64,000 bases of DNA from Metabacillus litoralis (GCF_007994985.1 NZ_VOQF01000005.1:522047-586046); one strand, 5' to 3'. Numbered from the stretch's first letter, positions 43,032 to 50,625 are shown. Notes: a model not told the origin generated them from the letters alone. A program made the numbers and translations.

Positions 43032-43412
43032 ATGATTTTTTTAAGTATATGTGTGTTAATATGTATCATCAATTTCTTATTATCGAGGTATTATCCTGTT
43101 TATGGATTACATGATATTGATAAGAAAGAGATTGAGATAAATAATCAGTTTGTTATAGATATAAGGGATTATAACGAAGCCTATAAAGATCCAGTATATC
43201 CAGGTATAAATATTCCAACTGCATACCTTAAAAGATACTACAGCGAAATTCCAAATAAGGATCTAGTAGTCGTTGCCTCAAATTGTATGGAAAGAAATGT
43301 AGGGGTTCGAATTCTTCGTAAAAAGGGCTTTAACGTTATTGGGTATACCATTCCTTTCCAAAAGGAAAAAAGAGTAAAGGAAAAACAAATAAGCAAAGAA
43401 AGGTATTGTTAA
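43032..43412 (+). CDS. Membrane-anchored rhodanese-like protein with altered active site
   Basis: 126 residues: one N-terminal membrane segment (1-18), then a rhodanese-like fold (about 30-112) and a basic tail. Compared with the neighbour at 44575, the loop that normally reads CxxGxR is ASNCMER here: the cysteine is moved two places and the normal position is Ser. It may be inactive, or act as a persulfide sink with a different geometry. First gene after the operator-controlled promoter, 13 bases before cstR. Confidence 0.65.
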   Translation: MIFLSICVLICIINFLLSRYYPVYGLHDIDKKEIEINNQFVIDIRDYNEAYKDPVYPGINIPTAYLKRYYSEIPNKDLVVVASNCMERNVGVRILRKKGFNVIGYTIPFQKEKRVKEKQISKERYC

Positions 43413-43425
43413 AGGAGGTAAGAAG

Positions 43426-43689
43426 ATGGAGTATAATGATCAAATGAAAAATAGAGTAAAGCGAATTGAGGGACAACTTAGAGGTATTTTAAGAATGATG
43501 GAAGATGGAAAAGATTGTAAGGAGGTTATCACGCAATTGTCTGCAGCAAGAACGGCAATTGATCGAACTATAGGCGTAGTTGTGAGTTCAAATTTAGTAG
43601 AATGTGTTCGTAAAGCTGAAGAAACTGGAGAGCACAGTACAGAAGAATTAGTGAAAGAAGCAGTAAATCTACTGGTTAAAAGTCGATAA
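43426..43689 (+). CDS. cstR: CstR-type persulfide-sensing repressor (CsoR family)
   Basis: 87 residues, the all-helical CsoR fold (KNRVKRIEGQLRGILRMMEDGKDC is the family signature). Two cysteines at positions 31 and 60, exactly as in S. aureus CstR; the histidine needed for copper in CsoR is replaced by Asn56. This points to sensing per- and polysulfide by a disulfide or trisulfide link rather than Cu(I). It should repress the TACCC-N4-GGGTA operators around it. B. subtilis YrkD is the likely counterpart. The start follows AAAGGAGG. Confidence 0.9.
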   Translation: MEYNDQMKNRVKRIEGQLRGILRMMEDGKDCKEVITQLSAARTAIDRTIGVVVSSNLVECVRKAEETGEHSTEELVKEAVNLLVKSR

Positions 43690-43700
43690 TAAAAAATGGG

Positions 43701-43744
43701 TTGACACCCACTTTTATTTGCATTAATGTATACCTATAGGGGTA
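43701..43744 (+). promoter_or_regulatory. Promoter and CstR-type operator 3 before TusA
   Basis: TTGACA (43701-43706), TAATGT (43724-43729) with 17 bases between, then TACCT-ATAG-GGGTA (43731-43744) over the likely start point. Confidence 0.7.
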
Positions 43745-43774
43745 ATGGTAATTAAAAATTAGGAGGAGTAATCA

Positions 43775-44002
43775 ATGAATATAGATAAAGTGTTAGATGC
43801 AAAAGGTTTAGCATGTCCAATGCCAATCGTAAAAACAAAAAAGGCAATGAATGAGTTAGAAGCTGGTCAAGTATTAGAGATTCATGTAACAGATAAAGGT
43901 GCCAAAAATGATTTAACTGCATGGGCTAAATCAGGTGGGCATGAGTTTTTAAAGCATGAGGAAGAAGATCAAGTTTTTAAATTTTGGATTAAAAAAGGAT
44001 AA
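43775..44002 (+). CDS. TusA-family sulfur carrier, third single-domain copy
   Basis: 75 residues, close to the YrkI-like proteins at 41601 and 47235, with CPMP and KFWIKKG end. Transfers sulfane sulfur as a protein persulfide. Starts the unit that also holds the YrkE-like gene and two rhodaneses. AGGAGG site. Three single-domain TusA proteins plus two TusA fusions in 8 kb is unusually many. Confidence 0.9.
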   Translation: MNIDKVLDAKGLACPMPIVKTKKAMNELEAGQVLEIHVTDKGAKNDLTAWAKSGGHEFLKHEEEDQVFKFWIKKG

Positions 44003-44021
44003 AAAAATTTAGATAATTAGA

Positions 44022-44035
44022 TACCCGCAGGGGTA
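44022..44035. promoter_or_regulatory. CstR-type operator 4
   Basis: A perfect TACCC-GCAG-GGGTA just before the YrkE-like gene ribosome site. Confidence 0.65.
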
Positions 44036-44049
44036 GAGGAGGAACTACT

Positions 44050-44529
44050 ATGACAGAAAAGAAAAAGACAACGATTGTATTATTTAGTGGTGATTATGAC
44101 AAGGCAATGGCAGCTTATATTATTGCGAACGGTGCAGCTGCCTATGATCATGAAGTAACAATCTTTCATACATTTTGGGGATTAAATGCTTTACGAAAAG
44201 ATGAAAATATACAAGTGAAGAAAAGTTTTATGGAAAAGATGTTTGGGAAGATGATGCCTAGAGGCCCAGAAAATATGGGATTGTCAAAGATGAACTTTGC
44301 TGGCTTCGGTCCAAAAATGATCAAAGATGTGATGAAGAAGCACAATGCAATGCCTCTTTCAAATTTAATTGAAATGGCACAAGAACAAGATGTGAAACTA
44401 GTAGCATGTACGATGACAATGGATTTATTAGGTCTTCAACAAGAAGAATTATTGAACAACATTGAGTATGCAGGAGTTGCAGCATACCTTGCAGATGCTG
44501 AAGATGGAAACGTGAATTTATTCATTTAA
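44050..44529 (+). CDS. yrkE: DsrE-family protein (YrkE-like)
   Basis: 159 residues. VLFSGDYDKAMAAYIIANGAAAYDHEVTIFHTFWGL is the DsrE-type start; a Met/Lys/Gly-rich insertion (about 55-100) distinguishes it from the 129-residue DsrE at 40015; the conserved cysteine lies in ACTMTMDLLG (about 120). Matches B. subtilis YrkE in length. Likely a peripheral sulfur carrier working with TusA and rhodanese proteins. GAGGAGG site; a palindrome follows the stop. Confidence 0.9.
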   Translation: MTEKKKTTIVLFSGDYDKAMAAYIIANGAAAYDHEVTIFHTFWGLNALRKDENIQVKKSFMEKMFGKMMPRGPENMGLSKMNFAGFGPKMIKDVMKKHNAMPLSNLIEMAQEQDVKLVACTMTMDLLGLQQEELLNNIEYAGVAAYLADAEDGNVNLFI

Positions 44530-44535
44530 GATTAG

Positions 44536-44553
44536 TAGGGGAATATTCCCCTA
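44536..44553. promoter_or_regulatory. Perfect 18-bp palindrome between yrkE and a rhodanese gene
   Basis: TAGGGGAATATTCCCCTA is fully self-complementary. The G-then-C order is opposite to the TACCC-N4-GGGTA sites, so it may be a separate operator or a weak hairpin. Confidence 0.5.
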
Positions 44554-44574
44554 AATAAGTAGGGAGGAAATACA

Positions 44575-44937
44575 ATGGAATACATTAACTATATCGTCAT
44601 CGCTCTTTTCGTATTTTTTATCCTGAACAGGATCATCCCAGCAACAGGAGTAAATCATATCTCAACAGCTGAACTTAAGAATGAATTAAAAGATAAAAAT
44701 AAGCAGTTTGTTGATGTTAGAACCCCAGGTGAGTTTAATGGGAATCGTATTAAAGAATTTAAAAATATTCCACTACATGAACTTGGTCAGAAAGCTGAGA
44801 AGGAATTATCAAAAGATAAAGAAGTTATTGTGATTTGTCAAAGTGGTATGCGTAGTCAAAAGGCTAGTAAAACGTTGAAAAAATTAGGGTTTACCAATGT
44901 AACAAATGTAAAGGGCGGTATGAGCGCCTGGAGATAA
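44575..44937 (+). CDS. Membrane-anchored rhodanese
   Basis: 120 residues: N-terminal membrane segment (3-21), rhodanese domain 30-119 with the full active loop CQSGMRSQ. A single-domain sulfurtransferase tied to the inner face of the membrane. Same layout as the protein at 43032 but with an intact active site. AGGGAGG site; 15 bases before the next rhodanese gene. Confidence 0.88.
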   Translation: MEYINYIVIALFVFFILNRIIPATGVNHISTAELKNELKDKNKQFVDVRTPGEFNGNRIKEFKNIPLHELGQKAEKELSKDKEVIVICQSGMRSQKASKTLKKLGFTNVTNVKGGMSAWR

Positions 44938-44952
44938 AAGGAGGATATTAAG

Positions 44953-45249
44953 ATGAATCAATTTACAGCAAAAGAAGTAGAAAACATGTTAACTCAAGGT
45001 CAAAGTGTAAACATCATTGATGTGAGAGAAGTAGAAGAGGTGGAGGCAGGAAAAATCCCGAGTGCCATTCACATTCCATTGGGATTATTAGAATTTCGTA
45101 TGAATGAACTAGATAAATCAAAAGAATATATCATGGTATGTCGTTCTGGTGCAAGAAGTGGTCGTGCTTATCAATTTCTTGAAAGTCATGGGTATAATGT
45201 AATCAATATGACTGGTGGAATGCTTGATTGGGAAGGCGAAACAAACTAA
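44953..45249 (+). CDS. Single-domain cytosolic rhodanese
   Basis: 98 residues, entirely one rhodanese domain with active loop CRSGARSG (about residue 64). It transfers sulfane sulfur between thiols; substrates in this cluster are probably bacillithiol, CoA or TusA persulfides. AAGGAGG site. It closes the unit that begins at 43775. Confidence 0.9.
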   Translation: MNQFTAKEVENMLTQGQSVNIIDVREVEEVEAGKIPSAIHIPLGLLEFRMNELDKSKEYIMVCRSGARSGRAYQFLESHGYNVINMTGGMLDWEGETN

Positions 45250-45267
45250 TTTTTTTAATGAAAAATA

Positions 45268-45281
45268 TACCCTGTTGGGTA
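45268..45281. promoter_or_regulatory. CstR-type operator 5 before block 2
   Basis: A perfect TACCC-TGTT-GGGTA, 17 bases before the start of yrkF copy 2 and next to its ribosome site. Confidence 0.65.
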
Positions 45282-45298
45282 ACTAGGAGGAGTTATAT

Positions 45299-45874
45299 AT
45301 GAACTCAATAAAAACAGATTTATTAGTAGATGCAAAAGGTTTAGCATGTCCTATGCCAATTGTGAGAACAAAAAAATCGATGAATGAGATAGAAGCAGGG
45401 CAAGTCCTAGAGATTCAAGCAACAGATAAAGGTTCAAAGGCTGATATGCAAGCATGGGCAAAAAGCTCTGGTCATCAATATTTGGGTACAATTGAAGAAG
45501 GAGATGTTCTTAAACACTATCTGCGTAAATCTTCAAATGAAGAAACTATTGAAAGAAAACACCCACATGTAACAAGCAACGAAGAACTTGTGAAAAAATT
45601 AGAAGCAAGAGAAAACATTGTTGTATTAGATGTAAGGGAATCGGCTGAATACGCTTTTAATCATATTCCAAATGCAATCTCTATTCCGTTAGGCGAATTA
45701 GATGAGCGTATAAGTGAATTAGATAAAGATGATGAAATTTATGTAGTGTGTCGAACTGGTAGCAGAAGTGATCTTGCGTCCCAAAAATTAGCTGAAAAGG
45801 ATTTCACTAAAGTGAATAATGTTGTACCTGGTATGAGTGCATGGTCAGGCATAACGTCTACTTTAAATAAATAA
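45299..45874 (+). CDS. yrkF: TusA-rhodanese fusion, copy 2 (YrkF-like)
   Basis: 191 residues, same TusA (CPMP) plus rhodanese (CRTGSRS) layout as the copy at 39430, co-linear along the whole length, including the linker YLGTxEEGDVLKHYLRK. First gene of block 2. Under a perfect TACCC-N4-GGGTA site. The two copies probably do the same sulfur transfer and may differ in when they are made. Confidence 0.9.
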   Translation: MNSIKTDLLVDAKGLACPMPIVRTKKSMNEIEAGQVLEIQATDKGSKADMQAWAKSSGHQYLGTIEEGDVLKHYLRKSSNEETIERKHPHVTSNEELVKKLEARENIVVLDVRESAEYAFNHIPNAISIPLGELDERISELDKDDEIYVVCRTGSRSDLASQKLAEKDFTKVNNVVPGMSAWSGITSTLNK

Positions 45875-45897
45875 CAAATATATCAGTATTAGGAAGA

Positions 45898-46024
45898 CTT
45901 AAAACGAGTAAAAAAGTAGCAATTATCGCAAGTAATGGTGGCTTATTTGACGCATACAAAATCTTTAATATTGTAACTGCAGTTTAGAATTACAAGTGAT
46001 GCGGAAGTAACACTTACTTTCTAA
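45898..46024 (+). pseudogene. Deletion remnant of the block 2 DsrE gene
   Basis: The sequence encodes KKVAIIASNGGLFDAYKIFNIVTAV, matching the first 26 residues of the DsrE at 40015, then a stop. It continues in another frame with DAEVTLTF and TAA, matching that gene's last eight residues. About 280 bases of the middle are missing and the start codon is no longer ATG. It sits exactly where the duplicated order predicts. Confidence 0.88.
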
Positions 46025-46053
46025 ATAAAAATTATTTTTTTTAAACTTAAATA

Positions 46054-46067
46054 TACCTTAGGGGGTA
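46054..46067. promoter_or_regulatory. CstR-type operator 6 before yrkH copy 2
   Basis: TACCT-TAGG-GGGTA; the GGGGG also serves as ribosome site, so binding would overlap the leader. Confidence 0.6.
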
Positions 46068-46074
46068 ATTGAAA

Positions 46075-47202
46075 ATGACAGTGAAAGCGATGAATTCTAA
46101 AGAAGTAACAAAAAAGGTTTTTAACAAAGAAGGATTATTTATTTTAGATGTTCGTAATGAAGGTGATTTTCAAGATTGGAAAATAGAAGGAGAAAATTTT
46201 GATTATCTAAACATCCCATATTTTGAATTACTAGATGGTGTTGAAGAAATTTTAGAAAAGCTTCCTTCTGATAAAGAATTATTAGTGGTGTGTGCAAAAG
46301 AAGGCTCTTCTATCATGGTAGCAGAAATGATTTCAGAACAAGGTTTAGAAGTTTCTTACTTAGAAGGAGGTATGAAGGCTTGGAGTGAACACTTAGAGCC
46401 AGTGAAAATTGGCGATCTAAGAGATGGTGGGGAGATTTATCAGTTTGTTCGCATTGGCAAAGGTTGCTTATCATATATGGTTGTTTCAAATGGAGAAGCT
46501 GCAATTATTGATTCAACTAGAATGACTTCAACTTATCTGAACTTTGCACAAGAAATTGGTGCAACTATTACTCACGTATTTGATACTCATCTTCATGCTG
46601 ATCATATTTCAGGTGGAAGAGTGATTGCTGCTCATACTGGTGCAACATATTGGTTACCACCAAAGGATGCAACAGAGGTGACATTCGAGTATAGTCCACT
46701 AGAAGGTGGCAATACAGTGACAATCGGAAACACAGCTATTGATATTCATGCATTATATTCACCAGGTCATACAATTGGTTCAACATCATTTGTTGTTGAC
46801 TCATCATACTTGTTATCAGGAGATATTCTCTTTATCGATTCGATTGGAAGACCAGATTTAGCAGGAATGGCAGAAGATTGGGTAGCAGATTTAAGAGAAA
46901 GTTTATATTTACGCTATCGTGAGCTTTCAGAAGACCTAATTGTTTTACCCGCACATTTTATGATTATTGATGAGTTAAATGAAGATGGAAGTGTATCAGA
47001 AAAATTAGGAACTTTGTTTGCAGAAAATCATGGTTTAAACATTGAAGATGAGAGTGAATTTAGAAAACTTGTTACAGAAAACTTACCACCACAACCAAAT
47101 GCATATCAAGAAATTCGTGAAACAAATATGGGGAAAATCACTCCAGATGAAGAAAAGCAACGTGAAATGGAAATTGGACCTAACCGTTGTGCAGTTCGTT
47201 AA
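46075..47202 (+). CDS. yrkH: Rhodanese-metallo-beta-lactamase persulfide dioxygenase, copy 2 (YrkH-like)
   Basis: About 375 residues, co-linear with the copy at 40450: rhodanese with CAKEGSS, MBL with THLHADH, SPGHT, SGDILF and LPAHF, and the same [10 protein letters not shown] end. The active loop differs by Gly to Glu next to the cysteine. Same reaction expected: persulfide plus oxygen to sulfite. ATG 46075 (nine bases after GGGGG) is preferred to TTG 46069. Own operator upstream, so it can be read apart from yrkF copy 2. Confidence 0.9.
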   Translation: MTVKAMNSKEVTKKVFNKEGLFILDVRNEGDFQDWKIEGENFDYLNIPYFELLDGVEEILEKLPSDKELLVVCAKEGSSIMVAEMISEQGLEVSYLEGGMKAWSEHLEPVKIGDLRDGGEIYQFVRIGKGCLSYMVVSNGEAAIIDSTRMTSTYLNFAQEIGATITHVFDTHLHADHISGGRVIAAHTGATYWLPPKDATEVTFEYSPLEGGNTVTIGNTAIDIHALYSPGHTIGSTSFVVDSSYLLSGDILFIDSIGRPDLAGMAEDWVADLRESLYLRYRELSEDLIVLPAHFMIIDELNEDGSVSEKLGTLFAENHGLNIEDESEFRKLVTENLPPQPNAYQEIRETNMGKITPDEEKQREMEIGPNRCAVR

Positions 47203-47234
47203 TCTATATTTAAATTTTAGGAGGTTATTAAGAC

Positions 47235-47462
47235 ATGGAAGCAACAAAAGTATTAGACGCAAAAGGATTAGCATGCCCAATGCCAATCGTAAGAACAAAA
47301 AAGGCAATGAATGATTTAGCCTCAGGTGAGATTCTAGAAATCCATGCAACTGATAAAGGAGCTAAAAATGATCTAGCTGCTTGGGCAAAATCTGGTGGTC
47401 ACGAATTAATTAAAAACGAAGAAGCTGGTGATGTCCTAAAGTTTTGGATAAAAAAAGGCTGA
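47235..47462 (+). CDS. yrkI: TusA-family sulfur carrier (YrkI-like), copy 2
   Basis: 75 residues with CPMP and KFWIKKG end, the block 2 counterpart of 41601. Carries persulfide sulfur to or from the rhodanese domains. AGGAGG site. A strong hairpin with T-run follows before yrkJ. Confidence 0.9.
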   Translation: MEATKVLDAKGLACPMPIVRTKKAMNDLASGEILEIHATDKGAKNDLAAWAKSGGHELIKNEEAGDVLKFWIKKG

Positions 47463-47468
47463 AAAATA

Positions 47469-47495
47469 AAGGGAACCTTATGTAGGTTCCCTTTT
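47469..47495 (+). terminator. Hairpin with T-run between yrkI and yrkJ, copy 2
   Basis: AAAGGGAACCT and AGGTTCCCTTT pair around TATGT, followed by TCTAAA; a likely partial terminator setting less exporter mRNA. Confidence 0.7.
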
Positions 47496-47515
47496 CTAAA
47501 TAGGGGGTAAGAGAC

Positions 47516-48292
47516 ATGGAAATAGGGTTTATTATTACAATCTTCTTAATCGGATTTATAGGTTCATATATTTCAGGTATGTTAGGAATTGGCGGTTCTA
47601 TTATTAAATATCCAATGCTCTTATATATTCCACCATTATTTGGATTAGCAGCATTTAGTGCTCATGAAGTTTCGGGTATCAGTGCTGTCCAAGTATTTTT
47701 TGCGACTATCGGTGGTGTTTGGGCATATCGAAAAGGCGGATATTTAAATAAAACACTTATTACTTATATGGGAGCAAGTATATTAGTAGGCAGCTTTATA
47801 GGAGGATATGGATCCAAATTAATGTCTGAAGGAGGCATTAATCTTACTTATGGAGTGTTAGCTTTAATTGCTGCAGTGATGATGTTTATTCCTAAAAAGG
47901 GAATTGATGATATTCCACTGGATCAAGTGAAATTTAACAAGTGGCTCGCAGCTATTTTAGCGCTAATTGTTGGGGTAGGTGCAGGAATTGTGGGTGCAGC
48001 AGGAGCTTTTTTACTAGTACCAATCATGTTAGTTGTATTAAAAATTCCCACTCGTATGACGATTGCTTCATCTTTAGCTATCACTTTTATCTCTTCAATT
48101 GGAGCAACTGTAGGGAAAGTCACGACTGGGCAAGTAGATTATGCTCCAGCAGCAATTATGGTTATTGCGAGTTTAATTGCATCACCGCTAGGAGCAATGG
48201 CAGGGAAAAAGGTAAATACAAAAGTTTTACAAGGTATTCTAGCTCTATTAATTTTTGCAACGGCTATTAAAATCTGGTTGGATATTATTTAA
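47516..48292 (+). CDS. yrkJ: TauE/SafE-family sulfite exporter (YrkJ-like), copy 2
   Basis: 258 residues, eight membrane segments; [16 protein letters not shown] and [18 protein letters not shown] are the two signature segments. Co-linear with copy 1 at 41887, most alike in the second half. Role inferred as sulfite release after persulfide oxidation. Behind GGGGG site; ends before a perfect terminator that closes the sulfur region. Confidence 0.88.
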   Translation: MEIGFIITIFLIGFIGSYISGMLGIGGSIIKYPMLLYIPPLFGLAAFSAHEVSGISAVQVFFATIGGVWAYRKGGYLNKTLITYMGASILVGSFIGGYGSKLMSEGGINLTYGVLALIAAVMMFIPKKGIDDIPLDQVKFNKWLAAILALIVGVGAGIVGAAGAFLLVPIMLVVLKIPTRMTIASSLAITFISSIGATVGKVTTGQVDYAPAAIMVIASLIASPLGAMAGKKVNTKVLQGILALLIFATAIKIWLDII

Positions 48293-48338
48293 ACTTCATA
48301 TTATATGCAGTTGAAGATATTAAATAAAAAACCTAACG

Positions 48339-48370
48339 ATACGGTTCATATGCTATTGAACCGTATTTTT
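48339..48370 (+). terminator. Terminator of sulfur block 2
   Basis: ATACGGTTCA and TGAACCGTAT form a perfect 10-base stem followed by TTTT. Confidence 0.85.
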
Positions 48371-48402
48371 ATGGGCTAATTACACTGGCGGATGCCCAGA
48401 GT

Positions 48403-48446
48403 ACAACGACGAAAACCCTTGATTTATCAAGGGTTTTCGTCGTTGT
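48403..48446. repeat. Perfect 20-bp inverted repeat beside the tRNA
   Basis: ACAACGACGAAAACCCTTGA and its exact complement flank TTTA. It lies eight bases beyond the 3' end of the tRNA. Could terminate the tRNA transcript (the second arm holds TTTT in the stem only) or be a recombination site relic. Confidence 0.85.
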
Positions 48447-48453
48447 GTAAGTA

Positions 48454-48526
48454 TGGAGCATAGCGGGATCGAACCGCTGACCTCTACGCTGCCAGCGTAG
48501 CGCTCTCCCAGCTGAGCTAATACCCC
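48454..48526 (-). tRNA. tRNA-Ala, anticodon GGC
   Basis: 73 bases on the minus strand. Acceptor GGGGTAT pairs with ATGCTCC (two G-U pairs); D-arm AGCTCAGCTGGGAGAGC; anticodon stem CTACG/CGTAG with loop CTGGCAG, hence anticodon GGC reading GCC/GCU alanine codons; T-arm with GGTTCGATCC. The 3' CCA is not encoded (A73 is followed by TAC). Confidence 0.95.
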
Positions 48527-48719
48527 GTAAAATAAAGATTTACCATTTTGAACTTTGATAAGATCATATGTTTATTTTAATTTCTTAGTGTGGATTGGTC
48601 AAGGGTAACATGAAATGTATATCGTTCAAGAAGTTTACACTCTACTATTCACTAATAATATAATTCTCAATCTCTAGATGGTAAAATATAACGACATACC
48701 TAGAAAATGGAGTTGTATT

Positions 48720-49853
48720 ATGAAAAGAACTTATATGACACAAAAAGCTTTGTCTAACAGAGTAGGTTGGTCTGAAGCAAATGGTAGAAGATGGATTAAG
48801 ATATTTAAAGAATTTATTCCTGTTAAGAATGAAGGTAGTACAAAATTATTTACTGAAGAGTCGTATGAAATTCTCTCCATAATTAAAGAGATGAGTGAAC
48901 GTGGTTATACAAGTAATGAAATACTAGAGATTATTAAAAAGAATGGTGTACCTAAAAATTCGCAAATTCTACAAGACCTGATGAAGAATAACAATGTAGT
49001 TAAAATTGAAGATAAAATTCTTGCTAACTCGTTACCAAATCAAAAAGAACTCGTCATTGGATTGTTAAATTTTATTAAAGATAAAAAGCCATATACTACT
49101 ACAATGATTAATGAAGGAGTTGCACAACACTTCTCTCTAACAGATGAACAAAAAAGCTTGAACTACCCGGATAGTAAGGAATTTATTTTCTCACATAGGA
49201 TGAGATTGGCGAGGTATTCATTAAAGAAAGAAGAGTATATTGAAGAAGTAAGTAAATACACTTATCAAATTACTGATGATGGATTACAACTTCTATCTGA
49301 TGATTTGGATGACGTTAAGGAAGAAATTGATGAGCTGGAAAACGTAGTGGATCCCTTTGATATCATCCAGGAAAAAGTTGAAGAAATTGAAAATGACTTA
49401 GTTATAGACTTAATTGATCATTTAAAACAAGCGCACTGGAGAAGGTTAGAAACAATAGTGGTAGAACTCTTAACTGCTATGGGATATGGTGACGGTCAAG
49501 TGACTGAGAAAACGAATGATGGTGGCTTAGATGGTGTGATTAAAGAGGATAAACTGGGTCTTGATAATATTTATGTCCAAGCAAAAAAATGGGAAAATAC
49601 TGTTGGGAGACCAGAAGTGATGAGCTTTTCTGGAGCGTTAGATGGAAAGGGTGCTAGAAAAGGTATATTTATCACAACATCCAGCTTTACAAGAGGTGCT
49701 ATAGATTATGTTGAACGATTGGAAAGTAAAAAAATTATCCTTATAGATGGTAAGCGACTTGCAAAATTAATGATAGAGAACAATATTGGCGTAAGTCTTA
49801 AGAAAAGATTTATCGTAAAAGAAGTTGATTTTTCATACTTTGAAGGTGAATGA
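48720..49853 (+). CDS. Mrr-type restriction endonuclease with N-terminal HTH
   Basis: 377 residues. A MerR-like HTH (about 1-75, LSNRVGWSEANGRRWIKIF) is followed by an Mrr_N-like winged segment (about 105-205), an acidic hinge (205-230) and an Mrr_cat PD-(D/E)xK domain (240-355) with Asp271 in GGLDGV and Gln287-Ala-Lys289 in VQAKKW. Mrr proteins cut modified foreign DNA (type IV restriction). ATG 48720 has GGAG seven bases before; the longer start at 48678 has none. It stands alone, without a methylase, beside a tRNA, which suits a gained defence gene. Base composition is AT-rich like its surroundings. Confidence 0.85.
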   Translation: MKRTYMTQKALSNRVGWSEANGRRWIKIFKEFIPVKNEGSTKLFTEESYEILSIIKEMSERGYTSNEILEIIKKNGVPKNSQILQDLMKNNNVVKIEDKILANSLPNQKELVIGLLNFIKDKKPYTTTMINEGVAQHFSLTDEQKSLNYPDSKEFIFSHRMRLARYSLKKEEYIEEVSKYTYQITDDGLQLLSDDLDDVKEEIDELENVVDPFDIIQEKVEEIENDLVIDLIDHLKQAHWRRLETIVVELLTAMGYGDGQVTEKTNDGGLDGVIKEDKLGLDNIYVQAKKWENTVGRPEVMSFSGALDGKGARKGIFITTSSFTRGAIDYVERLESKKIILIDGKRLAKLMIENNIGVSLKKRFIVKEVDFSYFEGE

Positions 49854-49888
49854 TCGGCTGTTGAAATTCTTTACTAGTAAAAGGAATC

Positions 49889-49932
49889 TGCGAAAAAGTG
49901 CGGAGCGAACAGGATTAGATACCATGGTAGCG
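49889..49932 (+). pseudogene. Fragment resembling the 16S rRNA 790 region
   Basis: GCGAAA..GTG.GGAGCGAACAGGATTAGATACC.TGGTAG follows the highly conserved 16S stretch around E. coli position 785, with about four differences and a 22-base identical core. The flanks are not rRNA-like. The gap 49854-50136 holds nothing else recognisable. Confidence 0.5.
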
Positions 49933-50136
49933 CAGGTCAGGATAAAACCATATTAATTTGCATTCAAAAAACCCCTACAAACTAATTAAAGTCCATAGGG
50001 ATCCAAATATTCATCTATAAGAATGTAAAATACACTGTGAAAAAGAAAAACTGGTTCATTGGGTAATACATGGTGAGGAAAAGTACTTTTAAAAATAAGC
50101 GGAGAATGAACAAAGTTGAGGAAAGCTAACTTTGAA

Positions 50137-50625
50137 TTAAATAGCAGCCGCTGCTACTGGATCTTTCAATAAGTTACTTGCTTGAACTTCAGAAATGCCT
50201 CTTATGATGCCTAATTCACTTACTAGCATTTTCTTTGCGTTGTCTAGCATTTGTTTTTCACTTGAATTTAGGGCTTTGTCATTTTGAATTCGCATTAAGT
50301 CACGTACCACTTCAGCACTTTCCTGAAATTTTCCTGTTTTCATTTTATCTGAGTTAATTTTATATCTTTGTTTCCAAGTTAGTGATGAATCTGATTCGCC
50401 ATTGTGGAAAATATCCAAAATGTTTTTTATCGCTTGATCATCTGCAACAGACCGTATGTGTGAATTTTTGATTTTCTTTAAAGGGATGAGTACCTGCATG
50501 TTGTTCATTGGAATTTTGATAACGAAATATTGCTGAATTTCTCCTTGGATCTCTTTATCTTCAATTCCTTCAATGATTCCTGCGCCATGCATAGGGTACA
50601 TAATATGATCACCAATTTTAAACAA
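50137..50625 (-). CDS. carD: CarD-family RNA polymerase-binding regulator
   Basis: 162 residues. The N-terminal CarD/CdnL/TRCF Tudor-like domain (1-65, FKIGDHIMYPMHGAGIIEGI) binds the RNA polymerase beta subunit; the C-terminal helical part (75-160) contacts promoter DNA. CarD proteins steady open complexes, notably at rRNA promoters; B. subtilis YdeB is the counterpart. TTG 50625 is chosen since AGGTGG lies just upstream and it gives the family-typical MFKIGD start; longer forms add an unlikely N-terminus. Single gene. Confidence 0.9.
   Translation of the reverse strand: MFKIGDHIMYPMHGAGIIEGIEDKEIQGEIQQYFVIKIPMNNMQVLIPLKKIKNSHIRSVADDQAIKNILDIFHNGESDSSLTWKQRYKINSDKMKTGKFQESAEVVRDLMRIQNDKALNSSEKQMLDNAKKMLVSELGIIRGISEVQASNLLKDPVAAAAI

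Noticed and set aside
43426..43689. Copper-sensing CsoR
   Set aside because: The copper-ligand histidine is Asn56 and no copper chaperone or ATPase is nearby; cysteine positions and neighbours fit CstR.
48403..50136. Integrated phage or genomic island at the tRNA
   Set aside because: No integrase, no duplicated tRNA end found by eye, and only one defence gene; an island call is not supported.
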